Positions 9,144 through 17,979 of a stretch of DNA of 37,039 bases are shown one piece after another. Source of the stretch: Spirochaetia bacterium (GTDB lineage Bacteria; Spirochaetota; Spirochaetia; DSM-16054; Sediminispirochaetaceae); the NCBI GenBank assembly GCA_021736475.1, contig JAIPFV010000020.1, positions 1 to 37,039 on the forward strand, in the 5' to 3' direction. How positions within the stretch are numbered: position 1 is the stretch's first letter; every line of letters begins with the position of its first letter. A model generated the notes under the pieces. The model did no database searches. It was not told the DNA's origin and worked only from the letters and a program-made list of their open reading frames with translations. A program made the translations under genes and the position numbers.

Positions 9144-9695
9144 CTACTTCCTGAAAGGCATGCCGAGCTTTTGCAGCAGCACCCTTGCTTCCTGATCAGT
9201 TTCCGCGGTAGTAACTATAGCGATATTTAATCCGCTAACCCGTTCGATGTTATCGTAGTCGATTTCAGGAAAAATTATTTGTTCCTGAACGCCTAACGAA
9301 TAATTTCCATGACCATCAAACGCATTCGGGTTAATCCCCCGAAAGTCCTTTACACGCGGCAACGCAATATTCAATAAACGGTCCAGAAACTCCCACATAC
9401 GGTCACCCCTAAGAGTAACTTTTGCACCAATTTCATTACCTTCTCGCAACTTAAAGTTTGCGATAGATTTACGCGCCTTTGTTTTTACCGGCTGTTGGCC
9501 TGTAATTGAAGCCAGTTCCTTTACTGCAGATTCCAATAGGTTCTTGTTCTGAATAGCCTCACCAACCCCCGCGCTTACCGAAACTTTTTCGATACGGGGA
9601 ATTTGCATGTGAGTGCTATAGCCGAACTCCTCTTTGAGCTCTGCAGCAACCTTCTCGTTATACATTGTCCTAAGCCTTGGTACATACTGTTCCAT
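9144..9695 (-). CDS. rplE: 50S ribosomal protein L5
   Basis: L5 binds 5S rRNA and contacts the P-site tRNA elbow. The 183-aa product has [52 protein letters not shown] and a C-terminal [20 protein letters not shown]. Its ATG overlaps the rplX stop by one base (TAATG), indicating coupling. Confidence 0.98.
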   Translation of the reverse strand: MEQYVPRLRTMYNEKVAAELKEEFGYSTHMQIPRIEKVSVSAGVGEAIQNKNLLESAVKELASITGQQPVKTKARKSIANFKLREGNEIGAKVTLRGDRMWEFLDRLLNIALPRVKDFRGINPNAFDGHGNYSLGVQEQIIFPEIDYDNIERVSGLNIAIVTTAETDQEARVLLQKLGMPFRK

Positions 9696-10018
9696 TACAG
9701 CTCTTCCCCAGTCTTCTTTGCTATTCTAATCTTCTTACCATTTTCGATTTTATAACCGATTCTGGTTGCCTCACCGTTTTTAGTAACGGCAGCCACATTC
9801 GATAGTGCGACAGCTGCTTCTATCTCGATAATGCCGCCCTTTTCCTGTTGGCTCTTTGGCCTTACGGCCTTCTTCACCATGTTTAATCCCTGAATGTATA
9901 CACGGCCCCGGTTTCTATCTATTCGTAGAATTTTTCCGGTTTTGCCCTTATCTTTCCCGGTGAGGATCTTCACGGTGTCATCTCGCTTAAGTTTTGTGTT
10001 CACCTGATTCTTCGTCAT
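9695..10018 (-). CDS. rplX: 50S ribosomal protein L24
   Basis: L24 is an assembly initiator of the 50S subunit, placed near the exit tunnel. A KOW motif is visible in [19 protein letters not shown], with [12 protein letters not shown] behind it. The frame is open further upstream, but the start at 10018 (107 aa, MTKNQVNTK) is chosen because a perfect AGGAGG lies 6 nt before it and longer forms would run into rplN. Confidence 0.97.
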   Translation of the reverse strand: MTKNQVNTKLKRDDTVKILTGKDKGKTGKILRIDRNRGRVYIQGLNMVKKAVRPKSQQEKGGIIEIEAAVALSNVAAVTKNGEATRIGYKIENGKKIRIAKKTGEEL

Positions 10019-10028
10019 CTTGATCCTC

Positions 10029-10397
10029 CTAGAGTACCTCGGGAGCAAGAGAGATAATCTTCATATATCCCGCCTCTCTTAGCTCTCTGGCAACTGGTCC
10101 GAAGATACGTTTACCCTTTGGATTCAGGTTCGTATCTATAATCACACATGCGTTATCATCAAAACGAATATACGTTCCATCATTTCGCCTATGCTCTTTT
10201 TTGGTCCGAACAATGACTGCCCTCTGCACATCGCCTTTTTTGACTTGTGCATTTGGCAGAGCATCCTTCACTGCCACAACAACGACATCTCCGATACCAG
10301 CCGTTTTCCTTTTACTTCCACCAAGGACTTTGACGCACTGCACCTTCTTGGCGCCACTGTTGTCCGCTACATTCAGGTATGTCTGCATCTGTATCAT
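10029..10397 (-). CDS. rplN: 50S ribosomal protein L14
   Basis: L14 sits on the intersubunit face and forms bridge B8. The 122-aa protein has [20 protein letters not shown], the [15 protein letters not shown] segment and the C-terminal [26 protein letters not shown] lies 7 nt before the ATG at 10397. Length is exactly typical. Confidence 0.98.
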   Translation of the reverse strand: MIQMQTYLNVADNSGAKKVQCVKVLGGSKRKTAGIGDVVVVAVKDALPNAQVKKGDVQRAVIVRTKKEHRRNDGTYIRFDDNACVIIDTNLNPKGKRIFGPVARELREAGYMKIISLAPEVL

Positions 10398-10427
10398 ACG
10401 ACAACTCCTTCTACTACGTATCCGCTG

Positions 10428-10679
10428 CTATTTCGCCCTTTCAACGATTTTGGCTAGTCTCCAGTGCTTGTCCTTGCTGAGCGGTCTGCTCTCTATTACC
10501 CGCACTAAGTCCCCAATATGTGCTTCGTTCTTCTCATCATGGGCTTTGACCTTTTTGGTCTGTTTCACATACTTCTTATATAGTCCATGCAATTGTCTTG
10601 TCTCAACTGCTACAACTATAGTCTTATCCATCTTGTCGCTTGTTACACGTCCCTGATAACTCTTCTTATTTACTATCAT
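10428..10679 (-). CDS. rpsQ: 30S ribosomal protein S17
   Basis: S17 is a primary 16S rRNA-binding protein with an OB fold. The 83-aa protein has [16 protein letters not shown], the loop [15 protein letters not shown] and [20 protein letters not shown], all characteristic. It lies between rpmC and rplN. Confidence 0.98.
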   Translation of the reverse strand: MIVNKKSYQGRVTSDKMDKTIVVAVETRQLHGLYKKYVKQTKKVKAHDEKNEAHIGDLVRVIESRPLSKDKHWRLAKIVERAK

Positions 10680-10696
10680 TCTCTGCAGCCTCTTCC

Positions 10697-10906
10697 TTAC
10701 TTATCTCCCGGATTTCGTAGTCCCAGGGCATACTCATGAATTACCGTGTTGAGCCGAGCAATGTTCCTGCGAAGGGTACGCCTTTCGATCGGGTTCTCTG
10801 CATGTCCCATCACACTGCTAATCCGAAAATCCATAAACTCTTTACGAAGCTGCTCGCGTTTTTCAACAAGCTCCTGAAACGTAAGATCGCTAAACGAGTT
10901 CTTCAT
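10697..10906 (-). CDS. rpmC: 50S ribosomal protein L29
   Basis: L29 lies by the exit tunnel, where trigger factor and SRP dock. The 69-aa form ([20 protein letters not shown]) is chosen with its ATG at 10906 and GGAG a few bases upstream. The longer open frame to 10969 would overlap rplP and adds a non-conserved N-terminus. Helical hairpin features include [14 protein letters not shown] and [13 protein letters not shown]. Confidence 0.95.
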   Translation of the reverse strand: MKNSFSDLTFQELVEKREQLRKEFMDFRISSVMGHAENPIERRTLRRNIARLNTVIHEYALGLRNPGDK

Positions 10907-10910
10907 ATCG

Positions 10911-11327
10911 CTACTCCACATCCCGTCTTGATATGAACTTGGTTCGTATAGGCAGCTTCGAACTGGCAAGCTTCATAGCCTCTTGTGCCAACTCTCGCTT
11001 CACACCGGACATCTCAAACATCACAGCACCGGTCTTTACTACAGCGACCCATCCTTCCGGGTTCCCCTTACCTTTACCCTGCCGAGTTTCAGCAGGCTTT
11101 TGAGTGTAGGGCTTGTCCGGAAAAATCCGAATCCATACCTTACCACCACGCTTAATGTGGCGGGTCATTGCAATACGGGCGGCTTCTATCTGCCGTGCGG
11201 TAATCCAGCGCGGTTCTAGCGCTATCAGCCCGTAATCACCAAACGAAATTTTATTGCCTCTGTTCGCAACACCGTCCATTTTTCCGCGATGCTGCTTTCT
11301 GAATTTTGTTCGTTTTGGACTCAGCAT
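10911..11327 (-). CDS. rplP: 50S ribosomal protein L16
   Basis: L16 is a 50S protein next to the A-site tRNA elbow and the peptidyl transferase centre. The 138-aa product begins [19 protein letters not shown] and has [37 protein letters not shown] and [15 protein letters not shown]. It lies 3 nt after rpsC. Confidence 0.98.
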   Translation of the reverse strand: MLSPKRTKFRKQHRGKMDGVANRGNKISFGDYGLIALEPRWITARQIEAARIAMTRHIKRGGKVWIRIFPDKPYTQKPAETRQGKGKGNPEGWVAVVKTGAVMFEMSGVKRELAQEAMKLASSKLPIRTKFISRRDVE

Positions 11328-11330
11328 TGC

Positions 11331-12038
11331 CTACTCACTCCTTGACTGAGACTTTTCGTCCCTTTGCTTCTTCACCAGTAGTCCGGCATCTTCTTTACGG
11401 TCCTTCTGAAGTACTTCTCCGTTAAAGATCCATACTTTTACGCCAATCGTACCAAAAGTAGTTTTGGCTTCGAAGAAACCATAGTCAATGTCTGAACGAA
11501 GGGTATGCAACGGCACACGACCGGATTGCTGCCACTCAACTCTTGACATCTCGGCTCCACCCAAACGGCCGGAAATTCGTATCTTAACACCTTCAACACC
11601 TGCCTGCATGGCCTTACTCACCGAGATCTTAAGAGCTCTCCGAAAAGAACCGCGGGCCTTCAATTGACGGGCTACGTTCATAGCTATCAGCTGAGCATCG
11701 CCCTCGGGGCGCTTGACCTCTTTGATCTTGATTTGAATTTTCTTCTTTGCAAGTTTCTGAAGCCGATTACCAATTTTTTCAATATTGGAACCCTTTGCGC
11801 CAATGATAATTCCGGGTCGAGAAGTTTTAACGACAATAGTAATTCTCTGAGGATGTCGAATAATCTCTATATCCGAGATTTCCGCACCGCGGGCCTCAGG
11901 ACTGTTTTCCAGCTCTTTTCTCAGCTTCAAATCTTCATGCAGAGTTTCAACGTAGTCCCGCGGATCAACATACCACTTCGATTTCCAGGTTTTATTTATA
12001 CCTAATCGTAGTCCTATCGGATTAACCTTCTGACCCAT
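11331..12038 (-). CDS. rpsC: 30S ribosomal protein S3
   Basis: S3 forms part of the mRNA entry tunnel, with helicase-like activity alongside S4 and S5. The 235-aa protein has MGQKVNPIGLRLGINKTWKS, a KH domain with the GxxG-type segment RPGIIIGAKGSNIEKI, and the C-terminal domain with RISGRLGGAEMSR and HTLRSDIDYGF. It directly follows rplV with no intergenic base. Confidence 0.98.
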   Translation of the reverse strand: MGQKVNPIGLRLGINKTWKSKWYVDPRDYVETLHEDLKLRKELENSPEARGAEISDIEIIRHPQRITIVVKTSRPGIIIGAKGSNIEKIGNRLQKLAKKKIQIKIKEVKRPEGDAQLIAMNVARQLKARGSFRRALKISVSKAMQAGVEGVKIRISGRLGGAEMSRVEWQQSGRVPLHTLRSDIDYGFFEAKTTFGTIGVKVWIFNGEVLQKDRKEDAGLLVKKQRDEKSQSRSE

Positions 12039-12401
12039 TTATTCCCCCATATTTCCTATTTCGTCTACAACTACCGACACATGGCTCATTCGCTTTAAAA
12101 GAATATCTCTTCTTCCCCGCGCACGCGGCCATACTCGCTTCAAGCGCGGCCCTTCATCAATTAACAGCTGCTTAATGAACAGACTCTCTTCATCAAGCTT
12201 GTTATTTTGATAAACCGCATTCGCCGCAGCTGACTGTAAAACCTTCTTGATAAGTCCAGCACCCTTTTTCGGGGTACTTTCAAGAATTGCCATCGCCTCG
12301 GTATAAGGCTTTAACCTTATGGTATCGGCAATAGGGCGTATTTTACTTGGAGAAACAAGAAGAAATTTTGCTTTTGCTGTATACCCTTTCTTCACTTCCA
12401 T
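12039..12401 (-). CDS. rplV: 50S ribosomal protein L22
   Basis: L22 lines the exit tunnel and its beta hairpin is a macrolide-resistance site. The 120-aa protein has AKFLLVSPSKIRPIADTIR, LKRVWPRARGRRDILLKR (the hairpin) and a C-terminal SHVSVVVDE. It lies 8 nt after rpsS and abuts rpsC. Confidence 0.98.
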   Translation of the reverse strand: MEVKKGYTAKAKFLLVSPSKIRPIADTIRLKPYTEAMAILESTPKKGAGLIKKVLQSAAANAVYQNNKLDEESLFIKQLLIDEGPRLKRVWPRARGRRDILLKRMSHVSVVVDEIGNMGE

Positions 12402-12409
12402 AACAACAC

Positions 12410-12691
12410 CTATTTCTTTCCGACTTTCTTATCGGATCTTGCATGTCCGCGGAAAAAGCGGGTCGGTGCAAACTCACCAAGTTTATGTCCAACCAAATTT
12501 TCGTTGACATACACGGGAACCCATGTTTTTCCGTTATACACAGAAATGGTGAATCCTACCATCTCCGGAATAATAGTCGAGCAACGGGAATATGTTTTAA
12601 TCATTTTCTTATCCCCGGATTTACCCGCCTCTACAATTCTTTTGTAAAGCTTTTTCTCTATAAAAGGACCTTTCTTAATCGATCTTGACAC
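12410..12691 (-). CDS. rpsS: 30S ribosomal protein S19
   Basis: S19 sits in the 30S head with S13. The 93-aa sequence starts [18 protein letters not shown] and has [17 protein letters not shown] and [17 protein letters not shown] with RGHARSDK, all diagnostic. Length and placement after rplB are normal. Confidence 0.98.
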   Translation of the reverse strand: MSRSIKKGPFIEKKLYKRIVEAGKSGDKKMIKTYSRCSTIIPEMVGFTISVYNGKTWVPVYVNENLVGHKLGEFAPTRFFRGHARSDKKVGKK

Positions 12692-12700
12692 GACCTACTC

Positions 12701-13525
12701 CTATTTCCTTCGCTTTACTATATTCTTATTCGAATATTTCTTTTTCTTACGAGTCTTGTAACCCTTAGTCGGCTGGCCCCAGGGGCTCACCGGATGGCGT
12801 CCACCAGAGGTCTTACCTTCACCACCACCATGCGGGTGGTCTACCGGGTTCATCACAACACCACGTACTTTCGGACGTCTACCAAGCCAGCGGGCTCGTC
12901 CCGCCTTTCCAAGCGAAACGTTCATGTGCTCTTCGTTTCCGAGAACACCTACCGTTGCCTGACATTTAGCAAACACCATTCTCATCTCGCCTGAAGGAAG
13001 TTTTACGGTAACATAATCTCCCTCTTTAGCGACCACCACAGCTCTTCCACCGGCAGATCGGACCATCTGTCCTCCCCGACCTTTCTGCAGTTCGATATTA
13101 TGTACTTCGATACCCAGAGGAATTCCCTCTAAAGGTAACGTATTGCCCGGAGTAATTGGTGCACCCGGCCCGTTCTGAATCTTGGCGCCGACCTTTAATC
13201 CCTTCGGCGCTAAAATATAACGTTTACCCCCATCGGCATACCATACCAGAGCAATAAATGCTGACCGGTTTGGATCGTACTCGATAGTTTTTATAGTACC
13301 TACTACTCCAACCTTATCCCGCTTAAAGTCAATCTCACGGTATTTTCTTTTATGACGTCCGCCCTTGCGACGCACACTAATGCGTCCGCCGGCGCCGCGT
13401 CCAGCATGAAAGCCCATCCCTTTGGTGAGTGACTTTTCGCTTTCTTCACGGGTAATCTCTTCAAAAGTAAGACCCGTCTTGTACCGCTGACTTGGGGTGT
13501 TCGGTTTATATTTTTTTAGTGCCAC
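12701..13525 (-). CDS. rplB: 50S ribosomal protein L2
   Basis: L2 is needed for subunit association and peptidyl transferase function. The 274-aa protein has [17 protein letters not shown], the central [14 protein letters not shown] segment, and the C-terminal signature [19 protein letters not shown] containing the conserved His implicated in activity. Length is typical. Confidence 0.99.
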   Translation of the reverse strand: MALKKYKPNTPSQRYKTGLTFEEITREESEKSLTKGMGFHAGRGAGGRISVRRKGGRHKRKYREIDFKRDKVGVVGTIKTIEYDPNRSAFIALVWYADGGKRYILAPKGLKVGAKIQNGPGAPITPGNTLPLEGIPLGIEVHNIELQKGRGGQMVRSAGGRAVVVAKEGDYVTVKLPSGEMRMVFAKCQATVGVLGNEEHMNVSLGKAGRARWLGRRPKVRGVVMNPVDHPHGGGEGKTSGGRHPVSPWGQPTKGYKTRKKKKYSNKNIVKRRK

Positions 13526-13556
13526 GTCTGAATCCCCCTATTACTCCGTAACTGCA

Positions 13557-13859
13557 TTATACACCTTCGATTGAATCGATCTTTTCGCCCGATTTAAGGG
13601 TTACCACCGCACGTTTCCATGCCGTTGTTTTCCCAAATCGGTATCCAGATTTTGTACGTGAGGCTTTAGGTTTACTTTTCACCCACGCCACATTACAGGC
13701 CAACGGTGTAACTTGAAACAGCTCTTCGACTGCCTTCTTAATCTGCGATTTGTTGGCCCGAGAATCAACTTTGAAAACGTATTTCCGTTGTTCCGCTTCT
13801 CGCATCACATTTGACTTTTCAGTCAACACCGGTTCAATAATTATCTGATCAGCTCTCAC
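13557..13859 (-). CDS. rplW: 50S ribosomal protein L23
   Basis: L23 is the exit-tunnel docking site for trigger factor and SRP. The 100-aa product has EPVLTEKSNVMREAEQRKYV, VDSRANKSQIKKAVEELF and KKA-type basic loops near GYRFGKTTAWKRAVV. The start is a GTG that overlaps the rplD stop by 4 nt (GTGA). Confidence 0.97.
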   Translation of the reverse strand: MRADQIIIEPVLTEKSNVMREAEQRKYVFKVDSRANKSQIKKAVEELFQVTPLACNVAWVKSKPKASRTKSGYRFGKTTAWKRAVVTLKSGEKIDSIEGV

Positions 13860-14500
13860 GACCGACCCCTCTCAATGCTCTTTGCAAAAAAATCGTTTAA
13901 TTTTGTAGCTGCTGACTCCATGACCACAATGTGCTTTCCGTAGAACAACTCATGTGCACTTAGTCGATTGTACGACTGCACTTTAAGCCAAGGAATATTC
14001 TTCCCTGCTCTCCTGAGCATACTGTCGTCACCCTGCAACACTACAACCGTGCGTTCCTCTTTGACCAGGTTTTTAAGTATCGATACAAGGTCCCTGGTTT
14101 TTCCTGATTCAACCGAAAAATCTTCAACGATCTTGATGGTATCTGCCTGCAATTTCTTCGAAAGAATAGATCGCATAGCTGAACGCTTCATTTTACGAGG
14201 CATCCGTACATGATAATCACGCGGTTGAGGACCAAATGTAGTACCTCCACCGACCCACAAGGGCGACTTTTTGTCACCGGCACGGGCATTACCCGTACCT
14301 TTTTGACGCCAAGGCTTAGCATTGCTGCCCCTTACCAGTTTTCTATTCTTCACACTGGCGGTACCGATACGACGATTGGCAAGTTCGCTGTTAATTGCAT
14401 AGTAGATTGCGCTGTCGCTTACCTCGCAGTTGAAAACTTCGTCGTTCAATGTGATATTTCTTATCTCTTCGCCCTGTACCGAAAAGACCTTTGTTTCCAT
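13856..14500 (-). CDS. rplD: 50S ribosomal protein L4
   Basis: L4 lines the exit tunnel with an extended loop and in enterobacteria regulates the S10 operon. The 214-aa protein has the loop signature GSNAKPWRQKGTGNARAG followed by GGTTFGPQPRDY, and the C-terminal domain with YNRLSAHELFYGKHIVVME. It lies 9 nt after rplC and overlaps rplW. Confidence 0.98.
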   Translation of the reverse strand: METKVFSVQGEEIRNITLNDEVFNCEVSDSAIYYAINSELANRRIGTASVKNRKLVRGSNAKPWRQKGTGNARAGDKKSPLWVGGGTTFGPQPRDYHVRMPRKMKRSAMRSILSKKLQADTIKIVEDFSVESGKTRDLVSILKNLVKEERTVVVLQGDDSMLRRAGKNIPWLKVQSYNRLSAHELFYGKHIVVMESAATKLNDFFAKSIERGRS

Positions 14501-14509
14501 TTTCCGCCT

Positions 14510-15127
14510 CTACTTCTTATTAGCTTTTTTGACCATCACGATACCTTTGCGTGGCCCTGGAACTGCTCCCTTCACTAAAAGGAACTGCCGTTCTTCATCA
14601 ACCTTCACTACACGAAGGTTCTGCACTGTTTTCTTATCGGCCCCCATGCGTCCGGGCATTTTAGTACCCTTATGCACTTTCGACGGGGTAGCCGCCATAC
14701 CAGTAGCTCCAAGGCCCCGGTGAAACTTCGATCCGTGGGTTTTATTTCCGCCGGAAAAACCATGACGTTTCATTACGCCCTGGAAACCTTTACCTTTCGA
14801 AGTACCGGTGATATCTACAAAAGTCACATCTTTGAAGAGTGAAGCGCCTAACGTTCCGCCTACTTCATATTCGCCTTCAAAGTCTCGCATTTCAACCAGG
14901 ACACTCTTGGGTGGACCGTTCTTAAATTGGCCGGCATAGGGCTTGCTCGCCCGGCTTGCCTTTTTATCAACAGCACCCATTACTACGGCCTTATAGCCGT
15001 TTTTTTCTTCATTGCGTTCGTCTATAACCTGGTTATCTTCTATCTTGATGACGGTAACCGGGGTAAGTACCCCGCGTTCGTCAAACACCTGTGTCATTCC
15101 AAGCTTTCTACCGATCAGCCCTAACAT
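14510..15127 (-). CDS. rplC: 50S ribosomal protein L3
   Basis: L3 is a 50S assembly initiator whose loop reaches the peptidyl transferase centre. The 205-aa form starts MLGLIGRKLGMTQVF. The ATG at 15127 is preferred over an in-frame TTG at 15139 because GAGG lies 6 nt before it. Further motifs are GTSKGKGFQGVMKRHGFSGG, RGLGATGMAATPSKVHKGTK and MPGRMGADKKTVQNLRVV. Confidence 0.98.
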   Translation of the reverse strand: MLGLIGRKLGMTQVFDERGVLTPVTVIKIEDNQVIDERNEEKNGYKAVVMGAVDKKASRASKPYAGQFKNGPPKSVLVEMRDFEGEYEVGGTLGASLFKDVTFVDITGTSKGKGFQGVMKRHGFSGGNKTHGSKFHRGLGATGMAATPSKVHKGTKMPGRMGADKKTVQNLRVVKVDEERQFLLVKGAVPGPRKGIVMVKKANKK

Positions 15128-15157
15128 CTTTAACCTCAATTAAGTAAAATCTTCGTT

Positions 15158-15466
15158 TTACTGCTTGATCTCAACATCCACACCAGCAGGAAGCTCAAGC
15201 TTCATTAGGGCATCCATCACCTTAGATGTAGGATCAAGAATGTCGATCAACCTCTTGTGCGTTCGCATTTCAAACTGTTCACGAGCTTTCTTATTTACGT
15301 GCGGCGACTTAAGGACGGTAAATTTGTTTATCCTTGTTGGTAAAGGGACCGGCCCTGCTACTCTTGCCCCAGCCTTTTCCACCGTCTGTACAATTGCACG
15401 CGAGCTTTGGTCTATTAGCTCTATATCAAAGCCTCGTAGCCGCACACGTATTCTATCTTTGGCCAT
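15158..15466 (-). CDS. rpsJ: 30S ribosomal protein S10
   Basis: S10 is a 30S head protein and, as NusE, a transcription antitermination factor that binds NusB and NusG. The 102-aa product starts [14 protein letters not shown] and has [20 protein letters not shown] and [12 protein letters not shown]. The frame is open further upstream to 15511, but that part would encode the tuf-rpsJ hairpin. The ATG at 15466 with GGGGG just upstream is the real start. Confidence 0.98.
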   Translation of the reverse strand: MAKDRIRVRLRGFDIELIDQSSRAIVQTVEKAGARVAGPVPLPTRINKFTVLKSPHVNKKAREQFEMRTHKRLIDILDPTSKVMDALMKLELPAGVDVEIKQ

Positions 15467-15481
15467 TATATCCCCCGAAAA

Positions 15482-15509
15482 GCAAGTCCCGCACGTATGT
15501 GTGCGGGAC
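15482..15509 (-). terminator. Strong hairpin between tuf and rpsJ (attenuator or processing site)
   Basis: A perfect 9-bp stem GTCCCGCAC / GTGCGGGAC (15486-15494 with 15501-15509) with a 6-nt loop lies 12 nt after the tuf stop. In the direction of transcription it is followed by TTGCTTTTC, a broken T-run, so it could be a partial terminator or an RNA cleavage and stability element. It would let tuf be made in excess over the S10 operon genes. Confidence 0.65.
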
Positions 15510-15521
15510 ATACTAAAATTA

Positions 15522-16712
15522 CTATTCGATTATCTCAGTAACCTGACCACTAGCTACGGTTCGGCCACCTTCGCGAATAGCGAAGCGCAGTCCCTTTTCC
15601 ATAGCAATTGGATGAATGAGTTCAACGTTAACTTCAACGTGGTCACCGGGCATTACCATCTGCTTATCTTCAGGCAGAGTTACGTCACCGGTAATATCGG
15701 TTGTCCGGAAGTAAAACTGCGGACGATACCCGTTAAAGAAAGGCGAATGACGACCACCCTCTTCCTTAGTCAAGGCATAAATCTGTCCCTTAAACTTCGC
15801 ATGCGGGGTAATACTACCCGGTTTCGCAAGAACCTGTCCACGAACCACACTATCTTTATCAATACCTCGCAGCAGCGCTCCGATGTTATCACCGGCCTGA
15901 CCTTCGTCCAGAATCTTGTTGAACATTTCTACACCGGTACAAGTAGTTTTCGTTGTCTCACGAACTCCCACTATTTCGATAGTATCATTCACATGAACAA
16001 CACCGCGCTCAATACGACCAGTTACAACAGTTCCACGGCCCTGAATAGAGAAAATATCTTCGATCGGCATCAGGAAATCCTGGTCTACTGCACGTTCCGG
16101 CTGCGGAAAGTAGTTATCCATTGCATCGAGTAGCTCCTGAATACATTTTGTCTTTTCAGGATCCTCGGGATGCTCCATTGCTTCAAAAGCAGAGCCTTTG
16201 ATTACCGGAATATCATCGCCGGGGAACTCATATTCTTTCAACAGATCCCGCATTTCTTCTTCAACCAGTTCAATCAAATCTGGATCGTCTACCTGGTCGG
16301 TTTTGTTAACAAACACAATCAAAGCCGGTACACCAACCTGACGAGCAAGCAGAATATGCTCTTTGGTCTGTGCCATAGCACCATCAGTAGCTGCAACCAC
16401 AATAATTGATCCGTCCATCTGTGCAGCACCAGTGATCATGTTTTTGATATAGTCTGCGTGTCCCGGACAGTCAACGTGAGCGTAGTGCCGAGCGTCTGTT
16501 TCGTACTCTACGTGACGAGTATTGATAGTTATACCACGGGCTTTTTCTTCAGGTGCATTGTCGATTTGCTCATAAGACATCACCTTTCCGCCATCGCCCT
16601 TTGAGCAATACATGGTAATCGCCGCAGTAAGAGTTGTCTTACCGTGGTCAACATGCCCAATGGTACCAACGTTGATATGTGGCTTTGTTCTTTCAAACTT
16701 GGCTTTAGCCAT
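15522..16712 (-). CDS. tuf: Elongation factor Tu
   Basis: EF-Tu is the GTPase that delivers aminoacyl-tRNA to the ribosome. The 396-aa protein has the G1 motif GHVDHGKT (residues 19-26), switch I with [17 protein letters not shown] (81-85) and NKTD (136-139, with Thr where E. coli has Cys). Domains II and III are complete, ending [11 protein letters not shown]. The ATG at 16712 has AAGGAGG upstream; a GTG one codon earlier is less likely. The gene is separated from rpsG by 333 nt carrying its own promoter candidate and a structured leader. fusA, which usually sits here, is missing. Confidence 0.99.
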   Translation of the reverse strand: MAKAKFERTKPHINVGTIGHVDHGKTTLTAAITMYCSKGDGGKVMSYEQIDNAPEEKARGITINTRHVEYETDARHYAHVDCPGHADYIKNMITGAAQMDGSIIVVAATDGAMAQTKEHILLARQVGVPALIVFVNKTDQVDDPDLIELVEEEMRDLLKEYEFPGDDIPVIKGSAFEAMEHPEDPEKTKCIQELLDAMDNYFPQPERAVDQDFLMPIEDIFSIQGRGTVVTGRIERGVVHVNDTIEIVGVRETTKTTCTGVEMFNKILDEGQAGDNIGALLRGIDKDSVVRGQVLAKPGSITPHAKFKGQIYALTKEEGGRHSPFFNGYRPQFYFRTTDITGDVTLPEDKQMVMPGDHVEVNVELIHPIAMEKGLRFAIREGGRTVASGQVTEIIE

Positions 16713-16756
16713 CACTTCCTCCTTGTGAATATCCCCAATAAAAATTATACGACCAC

Positions 16757-16996
16757 ATCTATGCGACCCACTTTGGGCCGACAGACACCGATCATGTTAT
16801 ACCTATATAGCAAGTGAATGAATAGAGTGAAAAGGAAGGATCCAGAGGTCTCAACATTTCGGCATCAAATGCCAATGTCAGACGTGGCTGATTACAGCGC
16901 CTGGAACCACCTCATCATCCTAAAATCACAGCAGTGATATAAGGGACGATCGGTTTGGCTACCACAAGCCTGGTGCTTATGCACCAATAGGTTGTG
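16757..16996 (-). ncRNA. Structured leader or small RNA in the rpsG-tuf gap (unassigned)
   Basis: This is the only intergenic region over 300 nt. Read on the minus strand it contains several helices. (a) 16996-16963: CACAA/TTGTG, then CC/GG, capped by GGTGC-ATAA-GCACC. (b) ATCAC/GTGAT near 16925-16938. (c) 16908-16838: a possible three-way junction closed by GGTTCCAG/CTGGATCC (one mismatch), with a small GCTG-TAAT-CAGC arm and a long arm GTCT/AGAC, ACATT/AATGT, GGCAT-TTG-ATGCC. (d) 16785-16758: TCTGT/ATAGA plus GGCCCA/TGGGTC. Arm (d) contains two pairs that are G-U in the minus-strand RNA but A-C on the other strand, favouring a minus-strand RNA. It resembles no riboswitch, 5S, 6S or SRP RNA that I recognise. 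It may be the tuf leader or a separate RNA. Confidence 0.5.
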
Positions 16997-16998
16997 CA

Positions 16999-17027
16999 AT
17001 ACTACGCAATATGCGTAGAAAGGTCAA
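16999..17027 (-). promoter_or_regulatory. Probable promoter for tuf
   Basis: On the minus strand TTGACC (17027-17022) and TAGTAT (17004-16999) are separated by exactly 17 nt. Transcription from here would start near 16992 and give a leader of about 280 nt before tuf. It lies directly after the UUCG hairpin that follows rpsG. The first arm of hairpin (a) in the leader begins at 16996, a few bases upstream of the predicted start, so either the start site or that fold is slightly off. Confidence 0.5.
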
Positions 17028-17042
17028 GGGGGCGAACCCCCT
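17027..17042 (-). terminator. UUCG-capped hairpin after rpsG
   Basis: Three bases after the rpsG stop the minus strand reads AGGGGG-TTCG-CCCCCT, a perfect 6-bp stem with the very stable UUCG tetraloop. It is followed by TGACCTTTC rather than a clean T-run, so termination is probably partial. It may mark the 3' end of a rpoBC-rpsLG transcript, or protect it from exonucleases. Confidence 0.5.
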
Positions 17043-17045
17043 AAT

Positions 17046-17516
17046 TTACCATCTATAATGTGAGAACGCTTTATTCGCCTCAGCCATTCTATGGGTATCT
17101 TCCTTCTTTCGAAAAGCGGTTCCAGTTGAATTATATGCATCATACAGTTCGTTGAACAGCTTCTCGCCCATAGACTTCCCACTTCTTGAACGGGCAGCCT
17201 GAATAATCCAGCGCATTGCCAAGGCATCACGCCGTTTCTCACGCACCTCCACCGGCACCTGATAGGTAGACCCACCCACACGTCTTGATTTCACCTCTAC
17301 CGAGGGTTTGACGTTTTCAAGAGCTTTTTGAAACACTTCCAGACCATCTTTACCCGACTTCTCCGCAACCTGCTCGAGTGCTTCATACATCACCCTCTGG
17401 CTGGTTGCTTTTTTTCCGTCAAGCATCATCCTGGTAATAAACTTTGTTACAATTGTGCTGCCATAACGCGAATCGGGCAACACAACTTTTTCACGGATAA
17501 ATTTCTTTCGTCCCAT
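17046..17516 (-). CDS. rpsG: 30S ribosomal protein S7
   Basis: S7 nucleates the 30S head and binds near the E site. The 156-aa protein has [23 protein letters not shown] (read as PDSRYGS then [12 protein letters not shown]), the [12 protein letters not shown] hairpin and the C-terminal [19 protein letters not shown]. It lies 10 nt after rpsL. fusA does not follow. Confidence 0.98.
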   Translation of the reverse strand: MGRKKFIREKVVLPDSRYGSTIVTKFITRMMLDGKKATSQRVMYEALEQVAEKSGKDGLEVFQKALENVKPSVEVKSRRVGGSTYQVPVEVREKRRDALAMRWIIQAARSRSGKSMGEKLFNELYDAYNSTGTAFRKKEDTHRMAEANKAFSHYRW

Positions 17517-17526
17517 TGGTTACTCC

Positions 17527-17901
<375 letters not shown>

Positions 17902-17979
17902 GTACCTGTGTACTCCCTTTCATATTGTTTTTCTTGACTGATCGGGCCAGCATGAGTGTAGCAACTCCCAGCACTGGAA

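Noticed and set aside
15165-16133. 322-codon plus-strand open frame across tuf
   Set aside because: It is antisense to tuf and the end of rpsJ, shows no recognisable motifs, and the opposite strand encodes complete EF-Tu.
16713-17045. Remnant of fusA or a 5S-like rRNA in the rpsG-tuf gap
   Set aside because: No reading frame shows EF-G motifs, and conserved 5S segments such as CCGAAC are not present in the right context; only unassigned helices remain.
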